Under the pieces are notes generated by a model. It ran no database searches. It worked only from the letters and a program-made list of their open reading frames with translations, and was not told where the DNA came from. DNA of 64,000 nt. Source: Diphasiastrum complanatum (taxonomy: Eukaryota; Streptophyta; Lycopodiopsida; Lycopodiales; Lycopodiaceae). Numbering within the stretch: position 1 is the stretch's first letter; each line of letters opens with the position of its first letter. Positions 45,940 to 56,975 of the stretch are shown here, piece after piece. A program made the translations under genes and the position numbers. The DNA is taken from the NCBI GenBank assembly GCA_029204225.1, contig CM055109.1, positions 2,100,340 to 2,164,339 on the forward strand. The letters are read 5' to 3'.

Positions 45940-47380
45940 AAAGCTAGCAAAGCTTTGGTAATAAAGACATTTTGTTTCTTCAGCTCCCTCTCAAAGCATG
46001 ATAGCTTGATGACTCCAAGACTGCTCCTCTGTTTCTCAAATAGACCTTTGTCTAAGGCCTTTGTGAAAATGTCAGCCACCATTTTCTTTGTTCCAATGAA
46101 GATAGTCTACAACATCTTCTTCCCGATCAGATCTCTTATATAGTGATACTTGATTGCAATGTGTTTTGTCCTTGAATAAAACACATGATCCTTTGTCAAA
46201 TGTATTGCAGATGTATTGTCCATCTGCAGAATCAGAGACTCATTCCTTGTTTCATCCAATTCATCAAGGAACTATTTGAGTTGAATGATTTCATTAGCCA
46301 TCTTTGCTACTGCAACGTACTCTGCTTCGCAAGATGATTGAGCCACAATGGTCTGCTTCTTGCCGACCTAGAGAATTGCTGCTCCTGATGCGATGGTGCA
46401 TCCTCCTAAGACACTTTTGTAGTCGTCCTTGAGAGATGCCCAGCTAGCATCACTATAGGAAAGCATCTGGAACCTTGCATGACGAGAATAACACAAACCA
46501 AAATTCTTCATTAATTGAAGGTATTGCAAAATTTGTTTTGCAATCTTCCAATGAGTTGAGTTTGGATTTGTACAAAATTGGCTCATATTGAACATGGCAT
46601 AAGCAATGTCAGGATGTGTGTTATTTGCAAAGTACATCAACGATCCGATCAGCTTCCTGTATGGTGTAAGCTGCATCAAATCTCTTTCTTCTTCAGTTTT
46701 CAAATAGTCTTCATTCATCAGGACTGTTCTTGCAAGCATGGGAGTATTTGCTCCTTTGCAACTCAGCATCCCGATAACATCTGGCTTCTCCCAAGTCTGC
46801 ACTCTCGAAATGTTTCGAGATGTCATACTTCACCTCAGCAATAAGCTCTTCACTTTTGCAGAATATCAGAGTGGCGTCCACATACACAGCTACAATGATG
46901 ATCTTCCCGTCTGTAATTCTTACATAAACATTGGAATTAGCCATTAGTGGCTTGAATTCTAAGGATTTCAGGGCTTGATCTTTCTTCTTATACCATTCTC
47001 GTGCTGACTGCTTCAGACCATAAATACTCCTATGCATTCTGCATGCATAAGTAGGAAGTGAGCTCAAAATGTACCCTGGAGGTTGATCCATGTAGACTTT
47101 CTCATCTAGCTTGCCATGCAAGAATGCTGTCTTTTCATCCACAATGTGAATTCTAAGATCATAAGTAGCTGCATATGCAAACAATAAGCGTAGGGACAAA
47201 TGTTTCACGACAGGAGAGAAGGTCTCAACATAGTCAATACCATATCTCTGAGAAAATCCCTTTGCTACAAGTCTTGCTTTATACTTAGAAATATCTCCAT
47301 TTGGTCCATACTTCAGCTTGTATACCCACTTGTATTTTACAATCTTTTGCTTATCTGATAATGGCTACAACGTCCACACC
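45940..47380 (-). pseudogene. Copia-5 reverse transcriptase and RNase H
   Basis: RT blocks: YKLKYGPNGDIS-like entry, KGFSQRYGIDYVETFSPV-like stretch, VDEKTAFLHGKLDEKVYMDQ with the first Asp, YGLKQSAREW, then AVYVDATLIF, in which the second Asp of YVDD is Ala. RNase H follows in another frame with GSLMYFANNTHPDIAYAM, SYSDASWASLKDD, SSCEAEYVA, MDNTSAIHL and SRTKHIAIKYHYIRDL. The YVDA change alone should abolish polymerase activity. Confidence 0.9.
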
Positions 47381-48049
47381 TGATTCTTCCTCATGGATTC
47401 CATCTCCTCACTCATGGCTTGGATCCATTTGTCCTTCTCTGGACATTCAATTGCTTCCTTGAATGTTTGTGGTTCTCCACTGAATCCACAAAACTCTTCT
47501 GATGTAGAAGTTGATCTGCCTGGCACAAATCTTGCTGGTGCTCTTCGTCCTCTTGTTGATCTTCTAGGAGATCCTTCAGGAACTGCAATGCTCTTGTCTT
47601 TATCTGCTATGCTAGGTCCGAAACCATTTCAGTTTATAGGTATTGTAGCAGTAGGCTGGCTTGCAAATCTTTCTTCATCTAATTTGTCACTCAAATGAGG
47701 TGTGATTCGAACATCTTCGTCTGAGTGTTCTCATCCTCTACTCCCTCTATCATAGTTGGTAGATCATAGTACTATCTTCCAAGGACTTCATAACTGACAG
47801 GATCATCGTTGGCCATTGTTCTGCTCTCATCAAATTTGACATCTCTGATTGTCTTCACTATGTTTGTCTCTGGCATATAGACTCTGTAGTATGACGAATA
47901 ATTGTCATATCCTACACGATATCCTTGTTCTGCTTTCTCATCAAGATTCTTTCGAATCTTATCAGGAACATGTGCATAAGTTGCATAGCCAAAGATATGG
48001 ATGTGAGTTAGATTGGATTTCCTACCCCACCATAATTCGTGTGGTGTCG

Positions 48050-49008
48050 TGTGAGGAACACCAGATTTTCCTATCCTGTTTCGAATCTAAGTATTTGTAG
48101 CTATTGCTTCAGCCCACAGCACTCTTGGAGCTTTTGAATAGGCCATCATGCACCTAGCAGCTTCCATTAGAGTCATGTTCTTTCTTTCTGCAACACCGTT
48201 GTGCTGCAGTGTGTAAGATGATCATTGCAGAAGTTAGTGAATCGATTTGAGATGTATTCTCCACCTCGATTTGTTCTGATCTGCTCACTTTATTACCAGT
48301 GCATCTTTTTGTCCAATTCACATACTCTGTGAATTTGACAACTGCTTCTAATTTATTGTGAATAAAGTAGACTCTAGAAAATTTATTGTAGTCATCAATA
48401 AAGGCTATATAATACTTTGAGCCTCCTACTGAGATCACGTTGAAAGGTCCACAGATGTCAAAATGTACAAGCTCCAGAATCTTTGTAGTTTTGTAGGAGT
48501 TTTTGACAAAAGGAGTACGTGACATCTTACCCTTCAGACATGCATCACAGGTCATCGAACTGGTTGCATTCGAGATGCTCACCCTTGTGATTGCACCATG
48601 ATGGCTTGTTTGATATAGTGCCATTGAATTCATATGACATAGTCTCCTGCGCCATAGAGTATTTGGCGAATCATCATGAGTCTAATGCACTTGATCTGCA
48701 GGTAGGTGTACCTTCAAGTGATACAGGTTGTCTTTTCTTCTAACTTGAGTGATTAGTGTATTGGTACTTGCATCAACAACGTTGCATGCTTCGTTCGAAA
48801 ATGTTGCACGCATCCCTGCATCAGCTATTCTTGCCATTGATAGCAAGTCATGTTGCAGCGTAGGCACAAACAAAACATCGTCGAGTCGTCTGTCTCTGCT
48901 GTTTGTGTTGAACCATAGTGAACCAATACCATTCACTTGATTTGTGTGATTGAATAAAAAAAACTCAAAAATCAAAAAGGGCAAGATGTTTCTTGTATAT
49001 TCCGACAA
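48050..49008 (-). pseudogene. Copia-5 pre-integrase and integrase
   Basis: The frame at 49008-48682 has DDVLFVPTLQHDLLSMARI and DNLYHLKV, the pre-integrase module. The frame at 48633-48154 shows MTCDACLKGKMSRTPF (the CC of HHCC), LVHFDICGPFNVISVGG (first Asp) and YYIAFIDDYNKFSRVYF. The second motif is broken by a shift (RSE.. then RGGEYISN), and the Glu motif GVAERKNMTLMEA lies in a third frame near 48190. Confidence 0.88.
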
Positions 49009-49009
49009 G

Positions 49010-49739
49010 TATCATCGAGTCCTCCTATGTGAAAATAATAAGGGGTTGATTCCAAGCTATAGGGGATATTCCACCCCGTATAGACAATTAGATAACTAAC
49101 TCTCTATATTCCAAAAGAGTTAGCTCAAACAACTTAGTTGTGCATGTATATACAAATCATTATAGTTTACAGACTTTCCATTTCTTGATCGACATTATGC
49201 ATTATGCACTTCCTTCAAAACAATTCATAATATTCACAAATAGCCTTCTCATGTAAGCAAGATACACAATAATCCACACTTGTAGTTATAGGTATCCATC
49301 CAAGATTCAGTATATCACAACTAAACATACAATCTATAGAAACGTTTCCTTATCAAAGATGTAGAGCATACTGTATACACTTCATAACGATTCAGTATAA
49401 CGTTTATCCATCTTTAGAAATAACACATATTAGATTTCTTAGTTTTTTTTTTCTCTTTCATGTTTTGTACTTTTCTTTCCTTTTCTTAAAAAAAATAAGA
49501 AAAAGTTTTTTTCTTCGTAAAATCATCTAAACTTTCGAGAAATGAAAATATTCACTCTTGAGAAAACTAAAGAGACTATACATATGCAATCATATGCCGA
49601 ACAATGTGAGTTGAAAGTCATAAAGGTGTAACACGTACCATCAATGCCGAATTGAGATCCCTGGTCCTTTGAGTAGGGAAATCTCAGTCTCGGTCAAGTG
49701 AGTGTCTTTAGCTGATCTGCCAACAAGTTGGAAGGAAGT
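49010..49739. other. No gene seen
   Basis: AT-rich, with a poly-T/poly-A patch at 49440-49510. It separates copia-5 pol from the degenerate array. The break at about 49010 removes the copia-5 gag. Confidence 0.5.
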
Positions 49740-50475
49740 CTTGTAGAGTGTTGGAAGTAGTTATGGGCTAGCGATGGAGTGCTTTGATGGCATTCTAAGT
49801 AAATTCACCTGGCTCAGATAACTTCCAGTTTAAATGCTTGCTCAAAGATTGTATCAGAAGCAGCACTGCTAAGGTTTGATAACTATGCTCAAAGCCTGTG
49901 TGAAACTCAGTTAATTGGAGCTGGCGCTCAAGCAGCTCATTCAATAATACAACTCTAGGACTGATGAGATTTGATGCACATCTGATTTTATACTTGAATC
50001 AAATGTTATTCATGGTGAAACTTCACTCTAGCAGTAGCACTTAGTCCATAAATGACATTCAACTGGAAATGCTCATATATTTCAAGGATTTCTCATCTGA
50101 GTTAGAAAGACAGTGAAGGCTCACTGGTTGTAATGGCCTCTTTTATCCATAGTTGGTAGCTACAGTTTCTCTCCCTTAGATTCAAATTGAACTGTGTAGA
50201 AGTTCCCTCCTGCATACTTCTATCTCATCGCAACTCCTCTCACTATAGCTCGGATGACAAGACTCCAATGAATGACCACTTAAAACCATTCAGATTGCCA
50301 AATTCTTCATAGAAGTGTACTGTCCAGCATTTAACCATCAACAGCAGAAGCTTTCACGTCTGATGTAATAGCATACCAACTGCTTTTTAACCATGAGTTT
50401 GGAGTTGAATCTTCGCAATATCGAGTGGATTTACTAGAACCGTTGAAATAAAAACTGCTCCTGCCGTTGCAACAA

Positions 50476-50538
<63 letters not shown>

Positions 50539-51850
50539 CTAGCAGTAACAGTTGGTCATGGAAATTGCCTTCTGGTTCAACGTTGGATCAGCAACAATGT
50601 AAATTACCAAAAGATATGTACGGTGGAGTATCACTTGACTAATAGCCAGTAGAAAATGCTCATATCATAGAAAAACTTCAGATAGCGATGGTCTTACTTT
50701 TTCACAATTAGCACTTGTAGTAGTGAAGACGTTTACCCTGGCAACAGCGATGGTCAGACATGACTGAGATCGCATAGGTGATAGTTTACTTTTGGAGACC
50801 AGTGACCATCCTTCAACACTTTAGAGGCCTGTGCTCAGAGTCAATAAGCTTATCACTTGTATGGCGATCAGTACTCATTTGCATGTGGATCAATGAGCTA
50901 GTGCTCATATTTGAACTTGAAAGCACTCGTTTCCTGTGTATGACTCAGCATGATGCAGATGAACTTGCTTCTCAGAATAGAAGTATATTTCCACAATTGT
51001 CGTTCTGATAACTGATGAGGCAAGGTGTGCCAGCGCTCCATAGATAATACTTGAAATGTCAAGGATCAACACTCAATTGTCAATGATGACAGCATTCCAA
51101 TGTTTTCTAATAACTGGCGTTCACATGAGATAGTGGTCCTCCCATCAAGAGTGCAATTATTAGAAGGTTATACTCTGAGAGCAAAGACTCATGCATAGGA
51201 GATTCATGCGACTGATCTGTGGGTGACTTCCTCTTCTGAAAGGTACCAATGAATGCCTCTCTACCGTCAGTTCTAGCTTAATGATATCTCTGAGACTATG
51301 GCTTAGACAACAGATGGTTCCGAAGCAGTGTTCGGGAAAGCCGACAAAGTTCAGGAATAGAACGACAACTTTTGTCAAAAATCGGCCTTGCAGGTTTTCT
51401 GAGGTCATAAAATAATGTATAACCGGCATGTATCGAGGGTCATCCTTGAGAAAACCAAAAGAGTTCATGAAATACAGGTTTTTGGAGGAGAACCCAAAAA
51501 GGGTTTCCCGAACACTGGTTCTGAAGATCAATGGCTCCACGATTGTTCAAATCCATGAAGGATCTCTTAGCCAGAACAAGAAAGTCTCAGGTGGCTATAA
51601 TTTCAGTTTTTAGTTGCATACCAACGCTCAGTGGCAAGTAAGGAAGTGTGTGGACCAGCGCCCAAAGATTGTGTCATAAAGACTGGAGCCTGATAATCCT
51701 TTGGTATAGTGAGTGGACAGATGGATGTCCGTGCTCAGAATCAAAGATGATTGACGAACCATCGCTCAAAGTCGTGGATGAGTCGGCGTGATCTGGCGCT
51801 CTAACCAGAAGGTATAACAGCGTTGCAATCATAGATAAGCCATCTCTCCA
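49740..51850. repeat. Degenerate interspersed array with a GCTCA-type word
   Basis: A word of the form (A/T)(G/A)(C/T)GCTCA(A/T/G)A recurs at irregular 22-60 bp spacing. Examples are near 49838 (TTGCTCAAAGATTGT), 49888, 49923, 50070, 50650, 50833, 50870, 50900, 51034, 51660 and 51764. Neighbouring words (TGATGAG, TTGTGTCA, ACTGG) recur too. No reading frame of note is preserved apart from a 126-codon minus frame (51160-51540) of unknown nature. It may be an eroded minisatellite or the noncoding tail of a large LTR element. Confidence 0.35.
50476..50534. repeat. (CT)n microsatellite
   Basis: About 29 uninterrupted CT units inside the degenerate array. It creates an artificial Ser-Leu frame on +. 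Confidence 0.97.
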
Positions 51851-53340
51851 TCAACACTTTCCACAACCCTCATAACAAGTAGCTCTAAGATACTTCCCTT
51901 TTTTTTCCCAAGATGTATGCATCCACGCTTTTTTTTGGACTTCTCCTCAAAGCTCTCTCTTCATGTCCCTTTTCATAGTAGCCCCCTCCCTCCCTTTCTT
52001 ATATTCTTCCATGTGAAGTATATTTTTGCCTTTTCCCTTCAAAGTGTTTTTTGGTCTTTCGTTTGGATTTTCACTTTTTCTTGATGATTCCTGGTCTTGA
52101 ACTTCATTTCCAAAGTTGCCCAATGCATTTCGAGTATTCAAAAGAATAAAGGTGGGTTTGCCGACAGCTTTCGTCATGAAAACTTCATACAACTTTTCAG
52201 GTAGCGCTTTGACACTTAAATTGAAGAATTGCATTGTAAGATTCAGATGAGCGAAGTTTTCATTGTCGAACTTCATCTAAAAAATTCTTTTGATCTGACT
52301 TTCCTCTTGAAGTTTTTAATAGCTTCTACGCTTCAAGTTTATTTTTAAGACTTGAACCGTTATTTGTTTGAAGTCAACTCCTTCTTTTTGAAAGTGAAGT
52401 GCTACCCTTTTTCTTCATTCGTCAAAAACCTTTCCCCACATATGTCCGACGTTTTTTAGGAGTAATTTATTGTCAGAATATTTGTCACCTTTTTTTACAT
52501 GTGGAGTATCCAAAAGAGAATAAGGGCACCTTTGACCTAGGAATCTGTCTTCATGGGATTCCTTTAGGAGTTTCTTCTCCAACAACATCTGTCTTTATTA
52601 TCCCTAGTGCTTAATAACGTTCTCATCTTTTTGTCTGTTTTATTTTCATGGGTCTTGTTCTTATCTTGTCTGTGGAATTTGTGTGATGTCATCATGATCC
52701 CTCTGAAGTTCCCTGTGTCTTTTCATTTTCAACACACTTCACAGGTTTGTGAGGGTGGTAGCCATTTTTGACACACCTAGTAACTCCTCAACATTTTCAT
52801 AGATTCATTCCATAGACCGGTTCCTCTTAAAATTAGACCTTTTTCCCATAAATATCGAGCATATTTTTTAACCAATAAAATGACGTATTTTTGGCTTTGA
52901 GAACTGGGGTTTTTCTTGACGTCTAGGTAGAACCTTGAAACCTAGTGTTATTGATGGAGATGAAATTTTTTATGGCCCCTGTCAAAATTTCCTATTGCAT
53001 TTGATATGTTTTTTGTTTATCAATACTTTTTGTTTTTTTCTAATCATTTGATTTTTGTTGATGTAGCTTGAAGATTATGGGCGCACATATACAAATGCCA
53101 AGTACAATATTGGATATCGCCAAGGCTATAGCGCCTTGGTTGATCATCTTGTGGCACAAGGCGTATATCCAAGAATAAATTTTTGCTACATAATTTGTAT
53201 TTCTCATATTTTTTATACATAATTTTTATTTCATTTCATTTTTATGACATGTGTTTGGCTAATAATCATTCATTTGTTTTGTGAATGTGTATGTAGAGGG
53301 CATCGGCTTCGTTTGTGGAAAAAAGTACTGGAGGAAAGCT
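51851..53340. other. No gene recognised
   Basis: Mixed AT-rich DNA. 52660-52770 is an inverted copy of 43880-44000. A short + stretch near 53070-53170 (DYGRTYTNAKYNIGYRQGYS) is open and non-repetitive but matches nothing I know. Poly-T tracts are common. Confidence 0.45.
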
Positions 53341-53360
53341 TTACCATATACCTAAGCTCG

Positions 53361-53438
53361 AAAGGATTGGCTCACTTGGTTAGCTTGGCATCCAAAGTTT
53401 CTTTGGTCCCAAGTTCAAGCCCCTTGGTAACCAAGATG
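53361..53438 (+). mobile_element. Tiny tRNA-derived retroposon, copy 2
   Basis: A 78-bp unit flanked by 16-bp direct repeats CATATACCTAAGCTCG (53345-53360) and CATATACCTAAACTCG (53439-53454). It matches copy 1 through the A-box region (TGGCTCACTTGG), the core CATCCAAAGTTTCTTTGGT, the B-box region (AAGTTCAAGCC) and the 3' hairpin CTTGGTAACCAAG, with no A-tail. Independent target duplications at both loci show that the unit itself moved. Confidence 0.82.
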
Positions 53439-54430
53439 CATATACCTAAACTCGTCATTGTGATCATATTACAGTATTGTTCACATAGAATTGAAGTTAG
53501 GCAATGTCGGCAAGAAATTATCCATATTTTTAGTACCATCTTTACGCATAGCAGCAACAGAATGGTTGGATGATGCAAAATCCTTACAAATGCATCATGA
53601 GGCACAACGGCTCCACGCCATCTTCATTGTCCACTTATCTGCACAAATGTAAATTGTATATAGAGGACTATTGTAATCTATTAGTAAGCTGTTAATGAGA
53701 CCAACAAACCAAGGAGAAGAAGGGAATGAAGATGAAGGGGATGAAGGCGAAGACGAAGGACAAGATTCGGCTTCAAATGACGATGAGGGAAAAGAGAGCG
53801 AAAACTAAGAAGCCTAAAATGATGTATTTTAATTATTTGCAAAAGTAGAAAAAAGAGTATTAGCATCAAAGTCCTTTTTAAGAATTAGATGCGAATATGT
53901 ACACTTTTTTGGATTATGAATATAAACTTTTGTATATGATCATCTCTATCTCATTATCTATGAAATGATTGTTTATTGTTTATATTTTTCTATTTCATCA
54001 TGTATAAATTTGTTGTAAACATATACAAACAATGAAAAACAAACAAAAACATCAATTTAAGATGAAAAAAAATACCTCATCTATTGTCTGGATGATCTTT
54101 AATTCCTTGTAAGATGCATCTCTTTTTTTCTCTACAAAAGCAAACAATGAAAACCAAATCATTGTTAGATTACAAATCAAAGAATCAAAAGAATCATTGT
54201 TAGATTACAATTATCAATCATTGTTGAATCAATCTCACCATGTTGAAGATGTTGTGAAATGCACTTTATGACTCAGTGTAATGTAACAAAATTTAGAATG
54301 CATAACATACCTCATGCATTTGCTTGGATTGTCTCCTTTCATTTAAAATTGCATCACTTTCTTCTACAAAAGCCAACAATGAACAATCATTTATTAATCA
54401 ACCAATAAACAATGAAAAACCAACAAACAA

Positions 54431-54432
<2 letters not shown>
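53439..54432. other. No gene recognised
   Basis: 53700-53810 (+) encodes an acidic or basic low-complexity tract depending on frame (GAAGGGGATGAAGGCGAAGA-type purine run). The rest is AT-rich. A C-terminal exon of a transposase is conceivable but not shown. Confidence 0.4.

Positions 54433-54491
<59 letters not shown>
54433..54491. repeat. (CT)n microsatellite
   Basis: About 29 CT units. It creates artificial Ser-Leu and Glu-Arg frames on the two strands. Confidence 0.97.
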
Positions 54492-54496
<5 letters not shown>

Positions 54497-54589
54497 TCTT
54501 TTCAAGAGTCACAAAATCGATTTGCAAATACAATTGGGGCCCCCAATTTTTTTCATTTCGCTGGTTTTTTTGTTCCAAATTTTTTACAT

Positions 54590-54825
54590 GGCACTGCCAC
54601 GCAATTGCAAAAATTTTTTAGATCATTTGCCACGCGTGGTAGGAGGGAGCTCTCTGGAAAAATTTGCCACACATGGCAAAATTCCCAAAAAAAAATCTAT
54701 AGCATTTTGCCACGCGTGGTGGCACACTCGAGCTTGCTGTAAAAGTTTGCCACGCGTGGAAAATTTTTGACGACGTGCCAGTGCCACGCGTTCATTGCCA
54801 CACAGTTTGCCACGCGATTGGCATA
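54590..54825. repeat. Cluster of TTTGCCACGCGTGG motifs
   Basis: Eight copies of TGCCACGCGTGG or close variants occur within about 235 bp, at about 54592, 54627, 54664, 54707, 54747, 54781, 54794 and 54807. Several are extended palindromes (TTTGCCACACATGGCAAA). Spacing is about 35-45 bp in the first five, suggesting a decayed tandem unit. The ACGCGT core is the CGCG element bound by plant CAMTA factors, so a regulatory role is possible but unproven. Confidence 0.75.
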
Positions 54826-56400
54826 GTTGTGTCTCAACCTCCAAAATGGATAGAGACTTTGGAAACGATGGATCAACGACCTGAAGAGTGCATTCAAGCA
54901 AAGCAACCACTTCTTTTTTGCAATGTTTTCCCAAAGCAACATATTGTGATACGACTATCATGCAGAATTTCAATTGACCATCTTTCTCAATTATTTCTAT
55001 GTCGAACGATGTCCAAGCTATTACAATCTTGATTTTATTAATAGTAGTTTAATGTTTCATATTATTGTATTGTTCTTGTAGTTCATTAGCATGCTTAAGA
55101 TGTGGTTCATCTCTATTTTTTTCCTAACTATGGCTTACAAAATCAGTTACAGTTTGATTCAAAATCTAAATTTCTTGAAACCGGGCCTTGTAGCTCACAC
55201 ATCATTGTAGGAAAGAAAGCTTTTACAACAATTATTTGTTTAATTGCCACACATTCATTCAAATGCTACCCAAAAGAACAATAATGACTTGGTAGTCGAG
55301 CTTCTAGCCAAAGAAATCACTTAACGTATGTATTATAATAAATACTTAACCATTCTATTCACTTAATCTCAAATCTACACAACATGCAAAATTTTCAACA
55401 TAGATTCCAAACAAAGAATTAAAATTTGTATACCGAACTTGAATAAACCAAAGCTAATTAGAAAGAAACTCTCACAAATTCTCTCAATCAAAATGTGAAG
55501 TGTGGAAATGGATCCTCGTCAAACTCAATTTGACAATAAACTATGCTTTTGCTTGCTCTTGGATTTTGTATTTCTCACACAAATCTCATTATAGATTATG
55601 CTTTGTATTCAGTTGATCTAAGTTCTAGCCTTTTGTTTTAAGAGAGTCTCAAATTGTAAAACTCCCAATTTGAATAGAAATTGGTGGTACTAATACGAAG
55701 AACAAGATTGATAATCTTAAGTGATATGTTTTGTCGCAAATTTTTTAGTTGTATCTTGTCACATTTTTCAACACCATCAATTTTAAGTATTAATATTTTA
55801 GTCATCATAATTAGTCATAAATAAGTTTAATGTGTATTTTAACATAATTTCAACAAACAAATTAATTTAGAATTTTTACACTATTCAAATCACTTAAATT
55901 TTGAATTGTTTTTCCAAAAGTTAAACTTTCAAAGTTTGAATATCTGAAATTATTCAAAAAATAAATTGATCAATAATTTGTTGAAAGTTGAAATTTTGAA
56001 ATAGAGACAAATTTGGAAATGAATAAGAAAATAGTAGCTGTTATAACGAAATGAAACTTTTTTAGTTTTTTGATAATTTTTATGGGGGTGACAATTTTCA
56101 AAACGGGTGTCTAGGTCATCTCTTTTTTGGGTCACTACGTCAAAAAAGTAAATAACTCATTTATATGCTCAAACATAAATAGAAGTGATACCTCATCTTT
56201 GAGCAAATTGTCACAATAGCTTACCGCCATCGCGACAAAGTTTAAAACAAAGATTGGATTTTAGAAAAATACGAAACAAAATAAAAAATTCATTTTAATA
56301 CCTAGGCTCACTTAGGACTGACACCCTCAGCTTTGTGTAAATTATGGCGCTAATCTATTCTATTGCATCAAAGCTAAAAAAAACAATTTAAGATTACTTT
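54826..56400. other. No gene seen
   Basis: AT-rich DNA with many TTGAAATTTTG-type words and no domain-bearing frame on either strand. Confidence 0.55.
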
Positions 56401-56499
56401 TGACTAACATTGAGGACCCAGAGTGTTGGGAAAATCAGTAACGTATATGAATGGAATAGACATTATTTGTTAAAAATAGATGTCATAAAATTTTGAGAG

Positions 56500-56770
56500 A
56501 TTTTTTGTGAGGGGCGGAAGGCCCTGCCCGAGGGCCTTCCGTGCTGGGAGGGTAGGGCCCGAACTGCACGGAAGTCCCGAGGGGCTCGGGCCTTCCCCTA
56601 CGTAATGCGACGTGGGAAGGGTGGCGATTCAGAACGGACTACTAAGCCAGCTGTCGGAGTAGTCATTCCGGCAGAACGGGCTAGTAATCCAACTGTCTCA
56701 GTAGGCATTCGAGCATAATCTATTACTTAGCCAGATTGTGGCATTACGAACTGTGTGGTTGAAAAATTAC
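56500..56770. repeat. GC-rich hairpin block upstream of the kinase gene
   Basis: This is a sharply GC-rich island in AT-rich DNA. It contains an 11-bp perfect stem (CGGAAGGCCCT, 56515-56525, with its complement at 56531-56541, loop GCCCG) and a second stem GGGCCCGA/TCGGGCC (56555-56562, 56586-56592). The phrase AGAACGG(A/G)CTA(C/G)TAA..CCA(G/A)CTGTC repeats at about 56631 and 56672. It is probably part of an LTR or inserted repeat; the family is unknown. Confidence 0.55.
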
Positions 56771-56820
56771 TTTGGGGGCAAAATACACACAAACTCTGAG
56801 CACTCAGCATTACGATATAG

Positions 56821-56975
56821 GCATATATATACCCTTTTCTAGGGTTTAGGGTTTAGCTTTAAAAATTGACATAACTTAAAAAAAAGGTCTAGTGAGCACT
56901 TGGACCCACCAAAACAAATCATCCAAACTGATGATTAAATCTATATATATATTGACACGCCAATGGCTGTAGTGT
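56821..56975 (+). promoter_or_regulatory. Candidate WNK promoter elements
   Basis: CATATATATACCC at about 56822 and CTATATATATATT at 56941-56953 are TATA-like. AGGGTTTAGGGTTTAG at 56841-56856 is a double telo-box-type motif, common near plant promoters. With the start codon at 57952, a 5' UTR of nearly 1 kb, probably with an intron, would be implied. The exact start site cannot be read from sequence. Confidence 0.35.

Larger units (their letters stand above)
45936..49008 (-). mobile_element. Copia-5: degenerate Ty1/copia pol
   Basis: In minus order: pre-integrase (49008-48682), integrase (48633-48050), linker (48050-47400), reverse transcriptase (47380-46711) and RNase H (46826-45940). Gag is missing upstream, where unrelated DNA begins near 49010. 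It carries frameshifts and stops in every domain and a mutated YVDD box. Confidence 0.88.

Noticed and set aside
50467-50652. Ser-Leu repeat protein frame (also at 54324-54770).
   Set aside because: Produced by (CT)n microsatellites; the flanking parts show no coding signal.
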